Below, piece by piece: positions 18,275-26,754 of a stretch of DNA of 64,000 bases. The DNA is taken from positions 184,496-248,495 of the forward strand of contig CANNGJ010000002.1 of assembly GCA_947504185.1 (NCBI GenBank), read 5' to 3'. Both the position numbers and the translations under genes were made by a program. The stretch's first letter is position 1. Every line of letters starts with the position of its first letter. The DNA is from an uncultured Tenacibaculum sp. (lineage in GTDB: Bacteria > Bacteroidota > Bacteroidia > Flavobacteriales > Flavobacteriaceae). The notes under the pieces are model-generated. The model made no database searches and was not told the DNA's origin. It worked only from the letters and a program-made list of their open reading frames with translations.

Positions 18275-18322
18275 ATAATCGCGAAATCGAAATGTGCAAC
18301 TATTTAAAACCAAATGTAGCAG
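18275..18322. repeat. Left phage end with candidate transposase-binding sites
   Basis: The end begins (T)ATAATCGCG and carries CGAAATGTGCAA at 18288-18299 and a weaker copy CCAAATGTAGCA at 18310-18321. The right end, read inward, starts TATAGGGC and has CAACATGTACAA at the same distance from its tip. The shared ATGTRCAA core at equal depth at both ends is what paired transposase sites would look like. The next 70 bases to the terminator hold no gene. Confidence 0.55.
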
Positions 18323-18390
18323 TCTTTAGGGTCGCTATTGAAGTATAATAGCATCTATTTAGAGGGCTAATATACCATTTAAACAATAAA

Positions 18391-18413
18391 AAACCAGCTT
18401 TTAAAGCTGGTTT
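18391..18413 (-). terminator. Terminator of the leftward late operon
   Basis: AAACCAGCTT pairs with AAGCTGGTTT around a short loop, followed on the minus strand by a T-rich run. It lies just after the stop of the tail collar gene and so closes the 16-kb leftward late operon. Confidence 0.8.
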
Positions 18414-18418
18414 AAACA

Positions 18419-19489
18419 TTATTCTGTTTTTATCTTTATTAAGGCTATAACCTTAAATTTTGGTCTATTCTCATGCGCTTGGCTGCCTCCTTTCTGCTCT
18501 GTACTAACAGTATGAGTATGTTTACCTCCTTCATTTACAGTAACATCGTGAGTATGGCTACCTGCTGAATCTGTAGTGATACTATGGTTATGCTCTCCCG
18601 CATTATTCATGTTAAGTGTATGACTATGACTACCAGCCGAGTTCGTTTCTAGATTTACAAAAATACCTGCATTTGTTTTGTAAGGGTGGTCGGAAGCATT
18701 CTCCCCGTCAAATGACCTATGATGCTTTCCTATTGACAAATTATGTTTATGACTACCAGCAGAATAAGTACTACCAGTATGTTTGTGTGAACCTCCGTTT
18801 TGTGTAGTTCCTGTGTGGGTATGACTACCTGCTGAATCTGCACTACCTGTATGGGTATGCGCTCCAGCTTCCGAAGTATTCCCATTATGGCTGTGCCTTG
18901 GCATTTGACTTTCTGTTAACGTAACTTCATCAGTACCGCCACTTTTTAGAATCTCGTTGTAATCGGGGTTATTCTGGTCGTAAATAACTGGAAAATGCCC
19001 CGAAAGCACCTCGCATAATTCCCAACCTTCTGGAATATCCGCTATCGCTCCAATATAAGGCAGTCTAACGTCTTTAAAGAAAGTTTTAAATATTTCCCCT
19101 GCCAAACCTTTAATAAATGGCTGTAAAAGCGTAAAATCAAATGTTTCTACTCCGTTATTACCAAATTCAACATGACGTTTTACGTAAGCTTCCTTTTTAT
19201 CTCTTAACCCGTCTTCGTTTTCATCTACGTTATATTCTACTTCTTCGATATTTTCAATAATAGTTACCGAAGCAGATTTTACACCTCCTTTAAAGCTTAA
19301 AATTTCGCCTTTATAGACTATTATACCATCCGTAACATTGTTTCCTTCGGTCTTTACTCCAGAAAGAATGTAAGTATCACTACCGCCTAAAGCAGCTAAG
19401 TTTTGAACCATTTTAGTTTGATTCTGTAAAAAATCAACTGTAAAGGTTTCAAAAGGAAAACCACCGCTTTTAAATTTAATATTATCCAT
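18419..19489 (-). CDS. Tail collar fibre with nine HxH repeats
   Basis: This 356-residue receptor-binding or collar fibre protein has a tail-collar domain at residues about 144-200 (LPYIGAIADIPEGWELCE, then LTESQMPRHSH). A repeat region from about 198 to 330 follows, with nine His-x-His motifs set in Gly/Ala/Ser-rich units (SAGSHTHTG, NGGSHKHTG, NAGEHNHSI and others). In known phage fibres such as T4 gp37, HxH motifs hold iron along the trimer axis, so a metal-bound needle is inferred. A histidine-rich gap at 255-270 breaks the array. The C-terminus (FKVIALIKIKTE) is the usual collar end. It is the last gene of the leftward late operon. Confidence 0.85.
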   Translation of the reverse strand: MDNIKFKSGGFPFETFTVDFLQNQTKMVQNLAALGGSDTYILSGVKTEGNNVTDGIIVYKGEILSFKGGVKSASVTIIENIEEVEYNVDENEDGLRDKKEAYVKRHVEFGNNGVETFDFTLLQPFIKGLAGEIFKTFFKDVRLPYIGAIADIPEGWELCEVLSGHFPVIYDQNNPDYNEILKSGGTDEVTLTESQMPRHSHNGNTSEAGAHTHTGSADSAGSHTHTGTTQNGGSHKHTGSTYSAGSHKHNLSIGKHHRSFDGENASDHPYKTNAGIFVNLETNSAGSHSHTLNMNNAGEHNHSITTDSAGSHTHDVTVNEGGKHTHTVSTEQKGGSQAHENRPKFKVIALIKIKTE

Positions 19490-19970
19490 TTTTGTTAATT
19501 ATTCTATAGGTTTTACTTGCTAGTTTGTAGTATTTTAATAGAGAGTTTACACGTACTTCTTCTTCACTTGACAACACCAAATCAAGTGGAAGTATCACCA
19601 CAAAATCAACATCTTTAAATTTTAACTCTTCTCTTGTGTAGATGTATTTAGTACCCAAATACACGGGTTTATCTTCTTCGTGCGTGTATATGTATGTTGG
19701 TTCGTTGATAATTCCATCGGTTATATATATGCGCCTTTGTATGTTATCAAACCTGTCATTTAACACCTTTTGCAAATAAACTACTTGCCCATTATGATTG
19801 ATTTTATATAGAATATCACTTCTAAACATTTTAAAATCATTGTACAGATTTATAACTGGCTTTAATAAAGCCTTTAAGTAAGCTAATAATTTAGGCTTTC
19901 GTAAAAAAGTTGGCAGCATCCAATCTGCCAACTTTCTAAAATCAACCGTATAGATATTAAAGTGGAACAT
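19482..19970 (-). CDS. Baseplate/tail protein at the gp48 position
   Basis: This protein of about 162 residues lies between the baseplate J-like gene and the collar fibre, the position of Mu gp48. I use the ATG at 19970 (MFHFNIYTVDFRKLADWMLP) rather than the TTG nine bases upstream. It is helical at the N-terminus and beta-rich later (YIYTHEEDKPVYLGTKYIYT). It overlaps the J-like gene by 14 bases and the fibre gene by 8. The assignment is by position and layout and no strong motif supports it. Confidence 0.6.
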   Translation of the reverse strand: MFHFNIYTVDFRKLADWMLPTFLRKPKLLAYLKALLKPVINLYNDFKMFRSDILYKINHNGQVVYLQKVLNDRFDNIQRRIYITDGIINEPTYIYTHEEDKPVYLGTKYIYTREELKFKDVDFVVILPLDLVLSSEEEVRVNSLLKYYKLASKTYRIINKNG

Positions 19971-20835
19971 CTCTCGCAATCCAGTTTATCGTTAAATCTT
20001 CATTATTTATCTTCATATGCCCCGCATCACTTTGATACGTTTCATTAATAGGCGTCCAAGCTACTTGGTTTCCGTACTTATAAGAAGCACTTTTTACCAC
20101 AGGCATTTCTATACCTTTTACATTCTGGAGCTGGTCTGTTAGTTTTGTTAGTATTAACTCTCCGTTAAATTCAAATTCTTTTAAATAGCTTCTTAAACCA
20201 TTTTGTAAAGGCTCATTATCTGTACCGTCTAATCTTGCTCCGTTTGCGTCTAATTCTAAAGGGTTATAGTATGCGTCAATTTCTAATTTTAGTAAATCTG
20301 CATCTCTATTAACTAACTTAATTCTTACCCCTGCGTCTCTAACTAATTTTATGTATTGAAGTAAGGATAGTTCTTGTTCTGGTGGTAACTTTATGCGTAC
20401 ACCTGCATTTTCTCCAGCTACTTTAATAAATAAAACAGAGTTTATCTCTACTACAGCAGCATACTTTACGACTTTTGCTTGTGCTATTTCTAAAGCTGTT
20501 AAACCATCGTTATCGTAATGGTCTTTTTCGTTTAGTTGGTGTCCGAATTGAAATGCTAATACTTTAGTTCTGTACCAATTTGGTTTATGTGGCTTTAGTA
20601 AGTTTAGCAAGTATTCTACTTCTTTTTTTAATAAATCGAAAAACTTTTCTAAAGTCCAGAAACTTATTGATACCACAAATACAAATTGCCTCCATATAGA
20701 AACCTTAGAGGTACTGGTAAGGTTAACTAACGAAGCTTTTTCGTTGGTTGTAAGTTGGTCTAAAGCGTTTAATTTGTCGCTTTTTGCTATCTCTTTTAAG
20801 ATACTGTCTTGTATTTGTTCTATACTTCTTGCCAT
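19957..20835 (-). CDS. Baseplate J-like protein (Mu gp47 position)
   Basis: This 292-residue protein begins with a helical region typical of baseplate wedge proteins (MARSIEQIQDSILKEIAKS), followed by a repeated beta domain with VRIKLVNRDADLLKLEIDAY and a C-terminal part with PVVKSASYKYG. Baseplate J proteins form the wedge that links tail tube and fibres. It is shorter than Mu gp47 (about 380). Gene order (spike, J-like, gp48-like, fibre) supports the call, with three genes of other kinds inserted between the spike and this gene. Confidence 0.7.
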   Translation of the reverse strand: MARSIEQIQDSILKEIAKSDKLNALDQLTTNEKASLVNLTSTSKVSIWRQFVFVVSISFWTLEKFFDLLKKEVEYLLNLLKPHKPNWYRTKVLAFQFGHQLNEKDHYDNDGLTALEIAQAKVVKYAAVVEINSVLFIKVAGENAGVRIKLPPEQELSLLQYIKLVRDAGVRIKLVNRDADLLKLEIDAYYNPLELDANGARLDGTDNEPLQNGLRSYLKEFEFNGELILTKLTDQLQNVKGIEMPVVKSASYKYGNQVAWTPINETYQSDAGHMKINNEDLTINWIARDVPL

Positions 20836-21287
20836 TACATTATAGCTTTTAAATAAATGTTATGCGCTACTGTTTTCTCTTTTGCCTTTTTTATACCGAT
20901 TAAGCGAGATTTTTCGCAATGATTAGTATCTAACTTATCAAGTATTTTAACCATTCGTAAACCATGCTTATTTAAGCTATTCAACTTATTATTCCAACCA
21001 AGTACCTCGCTTATAGTTTCGTCTTTATCTCCAAAAGGGTATTTAACTTTTGCTTCGTTATTCAAAAACAACCAGTTAAAAAAGCCTGCAAAAACAGTAT
21101 TACCCGTCTGGTCGAAACTTGTAGCAGTCTCTAAAAAGTAAAAGGCGATTCCTTTGGTAATATCCTTTGCCTTTCTGTCTTCACTTTTAAGTGATGCCCA
21201 TACTTTCCAAACCAAAGCACATGGAGTAACCACTATAAAAAGTACTAGGGCTACTATTACCAATAAAAAGTTAACTATACTACGCAT
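20835..21287 (-). CDS. Membrane-anchored phage protein of unknown function
   Basis: A single strong N-terminal membrane segment (IVNFLLVIVALVLFIVVTPCALVW) is followed by about 115 soluble residues rich in Lys and Asp. No family is recognised. Its stop overlaps the J-like gene's start and its start overlaps the upstream gene, so it is tightly built into the tail operon. A membrane protein among baseplate and fibre genes is unusual. It could act in lysis timing, DNA entry or exclusion, but nothing in the sequence decides this. Confidence 0.65.
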   Translation of the reverse strand: MRSIVNFLLVIVALVLFIVVTPCALVWKVWASLKSEDRKAKDITKGIAFYFLETATSFDQTGNTVFAGFFNWLFLNNEAKVKYPFGDKDETISEVLGWNNKLNSLNKHGLRMVKILDKLDTNHCEKSRLIGIKKAKEKTVAHNIYLKAIM

Positions 21288-21756
21288 TTGGCTTGTCTTT
21301 TATTAAATCGTCTTTAGTTCTTAATCTCCATTGGTTTACATCAATACTCCAAGGTGCATCTAGTTTTCTTTGCATTAAAAACATTTGTGCTACTTTCCAT
21401 TTTTGTAAATCAGTTTCAGACAAGCTAGTAGGAGTTATCGGTTTTAATTGTGCTGCAAAAGCATTAATTTTAGCATAACTTATAGGCATTTCAAACCAAT
21501 CCTGTCGCTGCTCTACAACTACGAGTTGTTGTTGAGTAATTTCTATTAGGTTTCCTTCTAAATCAATAGAATTAGTTGAAATATCCTCATATCTAGCTAA
21601 ATCTGTACGAACCGCATATACTTTTACTTGTAAAATCTCATTGTCTTTAATTTCTTTAATAGTAGCAGTCAAGTAACAATTTTCACTTTTAAAGCTAGGC
21701 ATTACTTTATCGTTAGTAATTAAAGCAATATCGTTTGGGTGTATTTTAAAATTCAT
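21280..21756 (-). CDS. Phage protein of unknown function, 158 aa
   Basis: This soluble, beta-rich protein has ILQVKVYAVRTDLARYED in the centre and a Trp-containing C-terminal part (SIDVNQWRLRTKDDL). It lies directly downstream of the large fibre gene and overlaps the next gene by 8 bases. Genes in this place often encode fibre assembly chaperones or fibre caps, which is inference from position only. Confidence 0.6.
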   Translation of the reverse strand: MNFKIHPNDIALITNDKVMPSFKSENCYLTATIKEIKDNEILQVKVYAVRTDLARYEDISTNSIDLEGNLIEITQQQLVVVEQRQDWFEMPISYAKINAFAAQLKPITPTSLSETDLQKWKVAQMFLMQRKLDAPWSIDVNQWRLRTKDDLIKDKPNA

Positions 21757-21766
21757 TTGTGTTTGT

Positions 21767-23719
21767 TTATTTAATTATTTCAACATTTAAGAAAAGACTA
21801 CTTACTACAGCCATAAAATTTTTGTTTTCTCCATTAACATTTGTTGCATCTGCAAAATTTACTGAGACTTTATACATAAAGTAAAACTCACAATCTTCAA
21901 GTAACATTGCTTGAGGCACAGTATCTGTTGTACGAACTTGATAGTTAGCATCTGCTGTAGAGCCAATAACATTACCATTAGCATCATGTTTTTTTGACGA
22001 CAACTTGATGTAATTTGAAGTAAGGTCACCTATTCTTGAACTTCTCCTACCAGTTATTATAGTATCTAATAAAAAAGTCTTATTTAAACCACTACCTCCA
22101 AAATCTTGCTCAAAAAGCAATATTTTATCTGATGCAGTATACCAATGTAAGGCACAATTTTTAGGAACTAAATACCCTTTTAAATTTATGCTTTCGGGCA
22201 ATACTGTACCTCCAGATGTAGACAAACCGAAGTTTACAGTAAAATTGTTTTTAAGATGAAAAAACAAATTACTATCTCCTGATGTAGCTGGGTTAAAAAA
22301 TAATTTTCCTACACTGTATTGACTTAGTGTATTTGTACTTTCTCCTGATGCTGTTACTTTTGTAGCTTGTACACCTGAGTAAAAAGACTGAAAAAAAGCT
22401 CCTGTTTTAAGTTGTAAATATTGAGAGTTTAATTGTACTTCCTTATTTGATGAATTGTATATAAAATTTTCATCGAACTGTATTTGCTCACTATTAAACT
22501 TTTCAGCACCATTATAATCTAAAACTTTTATTCCTGCTAAAGGCTTTATCATAACTACATGAGTAGGCTTGTTATATGTAGTATCTATATTAGGAGAAAA
22601 ATTATTTAAGCGATTTGTAACTTCAAAAGTTATAAACCCACTTTTTAATTGTGTAGTACTTCTTTTTAAGTCCAATGTTTGATTTGCAGTTGAAAAAAGT
22701 GCTGCCTTTTCAGAATTATATAATATATTGAAAATAGGGTAAGGTGAGCCTACTCCTTCTCTTACTAAAAAATAATCTTTTCCCTCGTAAGCCTCAACCG
22801 TCACAAATAATTCATTAGAATTAATGCTTAATGTAGCGGTTGTTTTATCATAATAATGAGTTATATTAAATGAGTAACCGCCTTCATTAGTCATTGTATT
22901 TTGACTTAATATTTTTAAAGTATCTTTTTCTTTATTACTAAGAGATTTAATAGTAACTTTTTTTGTACCAGCATCTATTGTAGCTCCTACAATCGTTAAC
23001 TCATCGTCTTGTGCTTCTGCAACAATATTATTTCCGTTACCATCAGATATAGTCTTAAACGCCAAAGGGTTTAAACCATTTAATTTGTTTTTATCATCAT
23101 CGGTATAGTCATTACTAGAAAGTTCTTTACCGTCTACCTTATCAACTTTACCGACTATATTTTGATTAATTTGCGTTAAATCATCTTCCAACCCTTGAAT
23201 GTATGATTTTGGTTGAGAGGCTGGCGGGTTATAGTTTTCAAGTCCGTTAAGTTTTGTTTTTTCTTGGGTTGTAAAATTTTCATCAGTAAGCTGCTTACCT
23301 GCTACTTTATCTACTTTACCATCTAAAGCACCCTGCAAACCTTGAACCTCACTAATACTATGCGTGTCGGGGTGTACATAGTTCTGTAATGCGTCTAACT
23401 TTTGTTTTAAAAGAAGCGTAAAGTTTTCGTCTGAAAGCTGTTTACCTGTTACCTTATCTACTTTACTATTTAAAGCAGCTACCAAACCTTCAATAAAAGT
23501 TAAAGGCATTGTATTTGGCAACATATACTTTTCAATAGTTATGGTTTCATCATTAGAAAGCGTTATAGAAATATCGCCGTTTCCTAAAACTGTATGCTCC
23601 TTAACTAAATGACCGCCGTCTTTATGGTAGAAGCTATCTAAAATATCTCTCCACTTGTTTTTTATAACTGGGTCTTCACACGTTAGGTATGTTACTAATA
23701 TATCTAGTGATTTTTTCAT
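21767..23719 (-). CDS. Large tail fibre protein with three N-terminal repeats
   Basis: This 650-residue fibre has an N-terminal attachment region (residues 1-70), then three imperfect repeats of about 45-50 residues, each containing a KVDKV-x-GKxL motif followed by a D/N-F/Y-T-x5-KxKL stretch (around residues 90, 135 and 190). A long beta-rich shaft and tip run from about 210 to the end. The KVDKV repeats are common in tail fibres of phages infecting Bacteroidota and Firmicutes. It likely contacts the host surface. The C-terminal half has no recognised family, as expected for a fast-changing tip. Confidence 0.8.
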   Translation of the reverse strand: MKKSLDILVTYLTCEDPVIKNKWRDILDSFYHKDGGHLVKEHTVLGNGDISITLSNDETITIEKYMLPNTMPLTFIEGLVAALNSKVDKVTGKQLSDENFTLLLKQKLDALQNYVHPDTHSISEVQGLQGALDGKVDKVAGKQLTDENFTTQEKTKLNGLENYNPPASQPKSYIQGLEDDLTQINQNIVGKVDKVDGKELSSNDYTDDDKNKLNGLNPLAFKTISDGNGNNIVAEAQDDELTIVGATIDAGTKKVTIKSLSNKEKDTLKILSQNTMTNEGGYSFNITHYYDKTTATLSINSNELFVTVEAYEGKDYFLVREGVGSPYPIFNILYNSEKAALFSTANQTLDLKRSTTQLKSGFITFEVTNRLNNFSPNIDTTYNKPTHVVMIKPLAGIKVLDYNGAEKFNSEQIQFDENFIYNSSNKEVQLNSQYLQLKTGAFFQSFYSGVQATKVTASGESTNTLSQYSVGKLFFNPATSGDSNLFFHLKNNFTVNFGLSTSGGTVLPESINLKGYLVPKNCALHWYTASDKILLFEQDFGGSGLNKTFLLDTIITGRRSSRIGDLTSNYIKLSSKKHDANGNVIGSTADANYQVRTTDTVPQAMLLEDCEFYFMYKVSVNFADATNVNGENKNFMAVVSSLFLNVEIIK

Positions 23720-23985
23720 TACTTAAAATATTTACATATATCGCAATCGGTACTTTCTGACGTTGTTTGCGTCCATGTTGCGGGTTTAATTGCTTTACTT
23801 CTATAAAAGCTCACTATTTCGCTATCTAGTGGCTCTCCTTGTATTGTTAATTCTTTACCTGTACTAACATCTTCGGTAAGTCCTAAATTGTTAGCCATTG
23901 CTACCTCAAACCAAGCTGCTATACTTCCTTTTTCTTGTATAGTTATATCGGCTAAGGTTTGGTTATTCAATACTGTTACGTTCAT
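23719..23985 (-). CDS. LysM-like small baseplate protein
   Basis: This small protein of 88 residues has a LysM-like pattern (VTVLNNQTLADITIQEKGS, later GKELTIQG) and a Cys-containing tail (STDCDICKYFK). I prefer the ATG at 23985 over the TTG two codons earlier. LysM-like domains are common in contractile tail hub proteins, where they bind the central spike. It overlaps the holin gene by 23 bases and ends one base into the fibre gene. Confidence 0.6.
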   Translation of the reverse strand: MNVTVLNNQTLADITIQEKGSIAAWFEVAMANNLGLTEDVSTGKELTIQGEPLDSEIVSFYRSKAIKPATWTQTTSESTDCDICKYFK

Positions 23986-24499
23986 CGTCAAAGTGTTTGT
24001 TAAACTTTCGTGTTATCAATCCTAAAACTCCGTCGGTTTCTTGATACCCTAAGGTGGTCATGTTTTCTAGCAATGATTTTAATAACTGATAAATAACACC
24101 TACTAAAAATGCCCAGTAAAGCACTATAAAAGGGTTTAACTCATGTTCTAAAACTGTAGGAAATTCAAAACCTATTTTAAAACTGTGCAGAATGTGAATT
24201 ATTAATAAGTATGTACCTACCTTTAAAAACATTCTACCCATTTTTCGGCTCTCTACTTTTTCTTTACGTTTTTTTGAAGCTCTTACACCCGTTCTAAATT
24301 CCAACATATTTAACAATACAAAAGCACTAAACACCATTAGATTAAAACCTAAATAATCTTGTATAAACGCCTTTAAAATTCCAAATATTAAGCTCATAGA
24401 AATTGCTTTTGCTGTTAAGATGTAACCAAACGTACTGGTTTTGTAATCGGCTAAATTTTCAAAGCCAAACCCTTGTAATATGTAGTTAATTGTTTTCAT
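23963..24499 (-). CDS. Phage holin family protein
   Basis: This 178-residue protein has three or more predicted membrane helices (ILTAKAISMSLIFGILKAF, FNLMVFSAFVLLNMLEF, TYLLIIHILHSF and FIVLYWAFLVGVIYQLL) and a basic cytoplasmic loop, the layout of the phage holin family found in Bacteroidota. Holins set lysis timing by piercing the inner membrane. It lies far from the endolysin gene (31.5 kb), inside the baseplate genes, so the lysis genes are split. Its start overlaps the preceding stop in an ATGA arrangement. Confidence 0.7.
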   Translation of the reverse strand: MKTINYILQGFGFENLADYKTSTFGYILTAKAISMSLIFGILKAFIQDYLGFNLMVFSAFVLLNMLEFRTGVRASKKRKEKVESRKMGRMFLKVGTYLLIIHILHSFKIGFEFPTVLEHELNPFIVLYWAFLVGVIYQLLKSLLENMTTLGYQETDGVLGLITRKFNKHFDDERNSIE

Positions 24500-24678
24500 T
24501 GAATTGTTAAGTTATGAGCATCGCCTCGGCTATCAGTTCCTACGGCATTGCCAGTTTTTACGTATTGGTCTATTGCATCTGCAAGCTCTGTAGCTATAGT
24601 GTCTACATTACTCGTTGTTTTTGGGTTGCTAAATATTTGTTTTAATTTAGTTGTAAGCCCTGCTTTATCTAATGCCAT
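24496..24678 (-). CDS. Small phage protein, 60 aa
   Basis: This short protein has an N-terminal helix (LDKAGLTTKLKQIF) and a polar C-terminus. It overlaps the holin start by 4 bases (ATGA) and follows the spike gene by 2 bases, so translational coupling is likely. The function is unknown; a baseplate or spike-tip role is possible from position. Confidence 0.6.
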   Translation of the reverse strand: MALDKAGLTTKLKQIFSNPKTTSNVDTIATELADAIDQYVKTGNAVGTDSRGDAHNLTIQ

Positions 24679-24680
24679 TG

Positions 24681-25205
24681 TTACGCTTTTAAAATGGTGT
24701 TTAAACGTTGTTTTAATTCTGTTGTAACGGTACTCTTTATTTGTGAAATTGCAGCTACATTAGGCGTTACTCCTACTGAGACAACAATTTTATTTACTTC
24801 ATCACACAGCTTACCGAATTGCTCTTGAAAGTCGTTTAAAACTTCTTTTAAATTTTCATCTTCTCTAGCAATGGCATAACCGTTTTTATCTATATTAAAT
24901 TCGGTGCTTTCTATCACACCTTCTATACTTTCTACTTCTGAAATTGCGCTAACAAATAGTGTATTATCATCGTCGCCAATCTTACTTACAAGTACCGTAG
25001 TTTTTTCTTTAGGAAACTGTACTACTTTATTATGGCTACTTATTACACTTGTAAGTCTAACATTGTCAAAATCTAAACCGTCGGTATCTTCTACGGTTAT
25101 TACTTTCTCTTGTTTATCTACTTTTAAAACTGTTGCAATAAATGTTTGCGGTTCACTAGTTTTAAATATTTTAAAAGCATCTTGTAACTCTTTATCTTTT
25201 CCCAT
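24681..25205 (-). CDS. Baseplate spike-like protein (Mu gp45 position)
   Basis: This 174-residue protein is predicted to have an OB-fold in the N-terminal half (FIATVLKVDKQEKVITVED, then VLVSKIGDDDNTLFVSAIS). A short beta region and a helical C-terminus follow. Position directly after the hub gene and the OB-fold pattern match the central spike proteins gpV and gp45. The usual C-terminal HxH iron site is not visible here, so the tip may be formed by another small protein. Confidence 0.6.
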   Translation of the reverse strand: MGKDKELQDAFKIFKTSEPQTFIATVLKVDKQEKVITVEDTDGLDFDNVRLTSVISSHNKVVQFPKEKTTVLVSKIGDDDNTLFVSAISEVESIEGVIESTEFNIDKNGYAIAREDENLKEVLNDFQEQFGKLCDEVNKIVVSVGVTPNVAAISQIKSTVTTELKQRLNTILKA

Positions 25206-26185
25206 TAGATTAACTTACTACCTAGTTCTACTTTTCGTCTTGCTCCGTTTTGCCCGAAACTTATAGTTACTTTAGGTACAAAATAAGTTCCGCTACGTTG
25301 CGGGTAATTGTTATCTATAATTTCAGCACTCATACCTCTAGTAGCATAAGGCACTAAAAAACTTGTTACTGTACCTCGATAACCTGTAAAACGAAGATTA
25401 CTTAATTCCGCTTCTCCTATCTCTTTTAAAGTTTTTTTACTAGAGACGTTATACTTATGTATCGTTCTTTGCTCTCCGTCTGTATCTCCTACGATAACTT
25501 CTATTTTCGTGTTGTCTTTTTGTACTCCAATAACCTTTACATACAACCTTGTATCTTCGGCTCTTCTATATTCTAAATTCGGTTTGATAACGTTTTTATG
25601 CAGGTTGTATCTAACCAAGCTTCCTGCTCCTTTAAGTTGTCTAAGTCCTGCATATAATTTATTATTATCGTCAATAAAAATGCTTAGCCCATATTCGTCC
25701 GATAACTTTTGTAAGGACTGCGCACCGTTTTTATTTTTAATTAAAAAGCGGTCGAATTGCACTTCTGGAATATCTCCAGCCAAAGGAACTTCAGTACCAG
25801 CCACTATAAATTCTAAAACCTCTTTTAGTGTGGTCTTTCCAAAGTTTTTGTTAATACGTTTTTTACGTATTTTATATACAGCATCTTCGCACTCAATTTC
25901 TATGATTGGCGTATTTGGTTTTACAAAAGCTACATAACCTGTAAACTCTTTTTTTTCGTAAACATCTTTGTAAGCAAGTGTTATACTTACAGGCATTCCT
26001 GCTTTTATTTCTTCTTCTAAAGATTTTCGCTCGAAACCTTTATCCTTATTCCCAAACAAAGCACTAATAGGTAGCTTTATTGTTGCGGTATCAGAAAGTA
26101 GGTCTACAGATTTTACGATACGAACATTGTGTACCTGTTTAAAAGTATAATCGCCTATTTTTATGGTGCTATCTAAAATAAACAT
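25205..26185 (-). CDS. Baseplate hub protein (gpD/gpP-like)
   Basis: This 326-residue hub protein forms the ring between tail tube and spike. It has the pattern of late-control gpD relatives: an N-terminal barrel (YTFKQVHNVRIVKSVDLLSD), a middle domain with GYVAFVKPN and IEIECEDAVYKIRKK, and a region SLQKLSDEYGLSIFIDDNNK typical of hub domain 3. It overlaps the preceding and following genes by one base. The length is close to Mu gpP (about 380). Confidence 0.8.
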   Translation of the reverse strand: MFILDSTIKIGDYTFKQVHNVRIVKSVDLLSDTATIKLPISALFGNKDKGFERKSLEEEIKAGMPVSITLAYKDVYEKKEFTGYVAFVKPNTPIIEIECEDAVYKIRKKRINKNFGKTTLKEVLEFIVAGTEVPLAGDIPEVQFDRFLIKNKNGAQSLQKLSDEYGLSIFIDDNNKLYAGLRQLKGAGSLVRYNLHKNVIKPNLEYRRAEDTRLYVKVIGVQKDNTKIEVIVGDTDGEQRTIHKYNVSSKKTLKEIGEAELSNLRFTGYRGTVTSFLVPYATRGMSAEIIDNNYPQRSGTYFVPKVTISFGQNGARRKVELGSKLI

Positions 26186-26754
26186 TACAAGCTATTTATC
26201 GTTCTACCTTTTAATTCTGCGTAAAAATCCTCATCACTAACGGCGTTAATTACATACTTCTGTGAATAAGGTTTCCCTTGCATTTTATCAAAAGCATAAC
26301 TAGTAATCGCTAGTTTATGAATACCAAACATTTCCGCTAATTCATTTTCAAATTCCAACGAAGCTGGTTTCTCGCATAAGGCTATTAATTGTTCTACTTG
26401 ATGCTGCGGATATTCTTTTTTACCTGCTTCAATACAAACACCTTCTATACGTATTCTATAATCGTTTGAACTAATCAGCTCTTTAACCGTTCCACGTCGC
26501 TCGCTTCCAACAATAGAAGTTTGCACAATACGTTTTTGACCGCTAAAGGTTATCAGTGGTTCGTTTGGTAAACGCACTCCGTCTATAACCACATCCATAA
26601 AATAGGGTACTCCTAAATGTGTACGACCTACGATAGATTTTCCAATCTTATTTACATCTGGCAACCCTCTTTTAACTCCTAACAATGGAAAAGGCGGAGC
26701 TATGTAACCGTGGGCTTGTGCCGTTAATTCTCGTATGTTAAATGTATTTGCCAT
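26185..26754 (-). CDS. Tail/baseplate protein (Mu gpN position), DUF6046-like
   Basis: This 189-residue beta-rich protein lies between the tape measure and the hub, the place of Mu gpN. Patterns seen are a central PLITFSGQKRIVQTSIVG and a C-terminal LAITSYAFDKMQGKPYSQ. I recall DUF6046-type proteins at this spot in Bacteroidota phages, but this was not checked. A role linking tube end and hub is inferred. Confidence 0.6.
   Translation of the reverse strand: MANTFNIRELTAQAHGYIAPPFPLLGVKRGLPDVNKIGKSIVGRTHLGVPYFMDVVIDGVRLPNEPLITFSGQKRIVQTSIVGSERRGTVKELISSNDYRIRIEGVCIEAGKKEYPQHQVEQLIALCEKPASLEFENELAEMFGIHKLAITSYAFDKMQGKPYSQKYVINAVSDEDFYAELKGRTINSL

Noticed and set aside
18071..18307. Stand-alone 78-aa secreted protein
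   Set aside because: The last 11 codons are phage DNA, and the rest is the N-terminus of the TPR gene that resumes at 52196.
21767..23719. Diversity-generating retroelement target, as known in some Bacteroides transposable phages
   Set aside because: No reverse transcriptase or template repeat is seen anywhere in the window.
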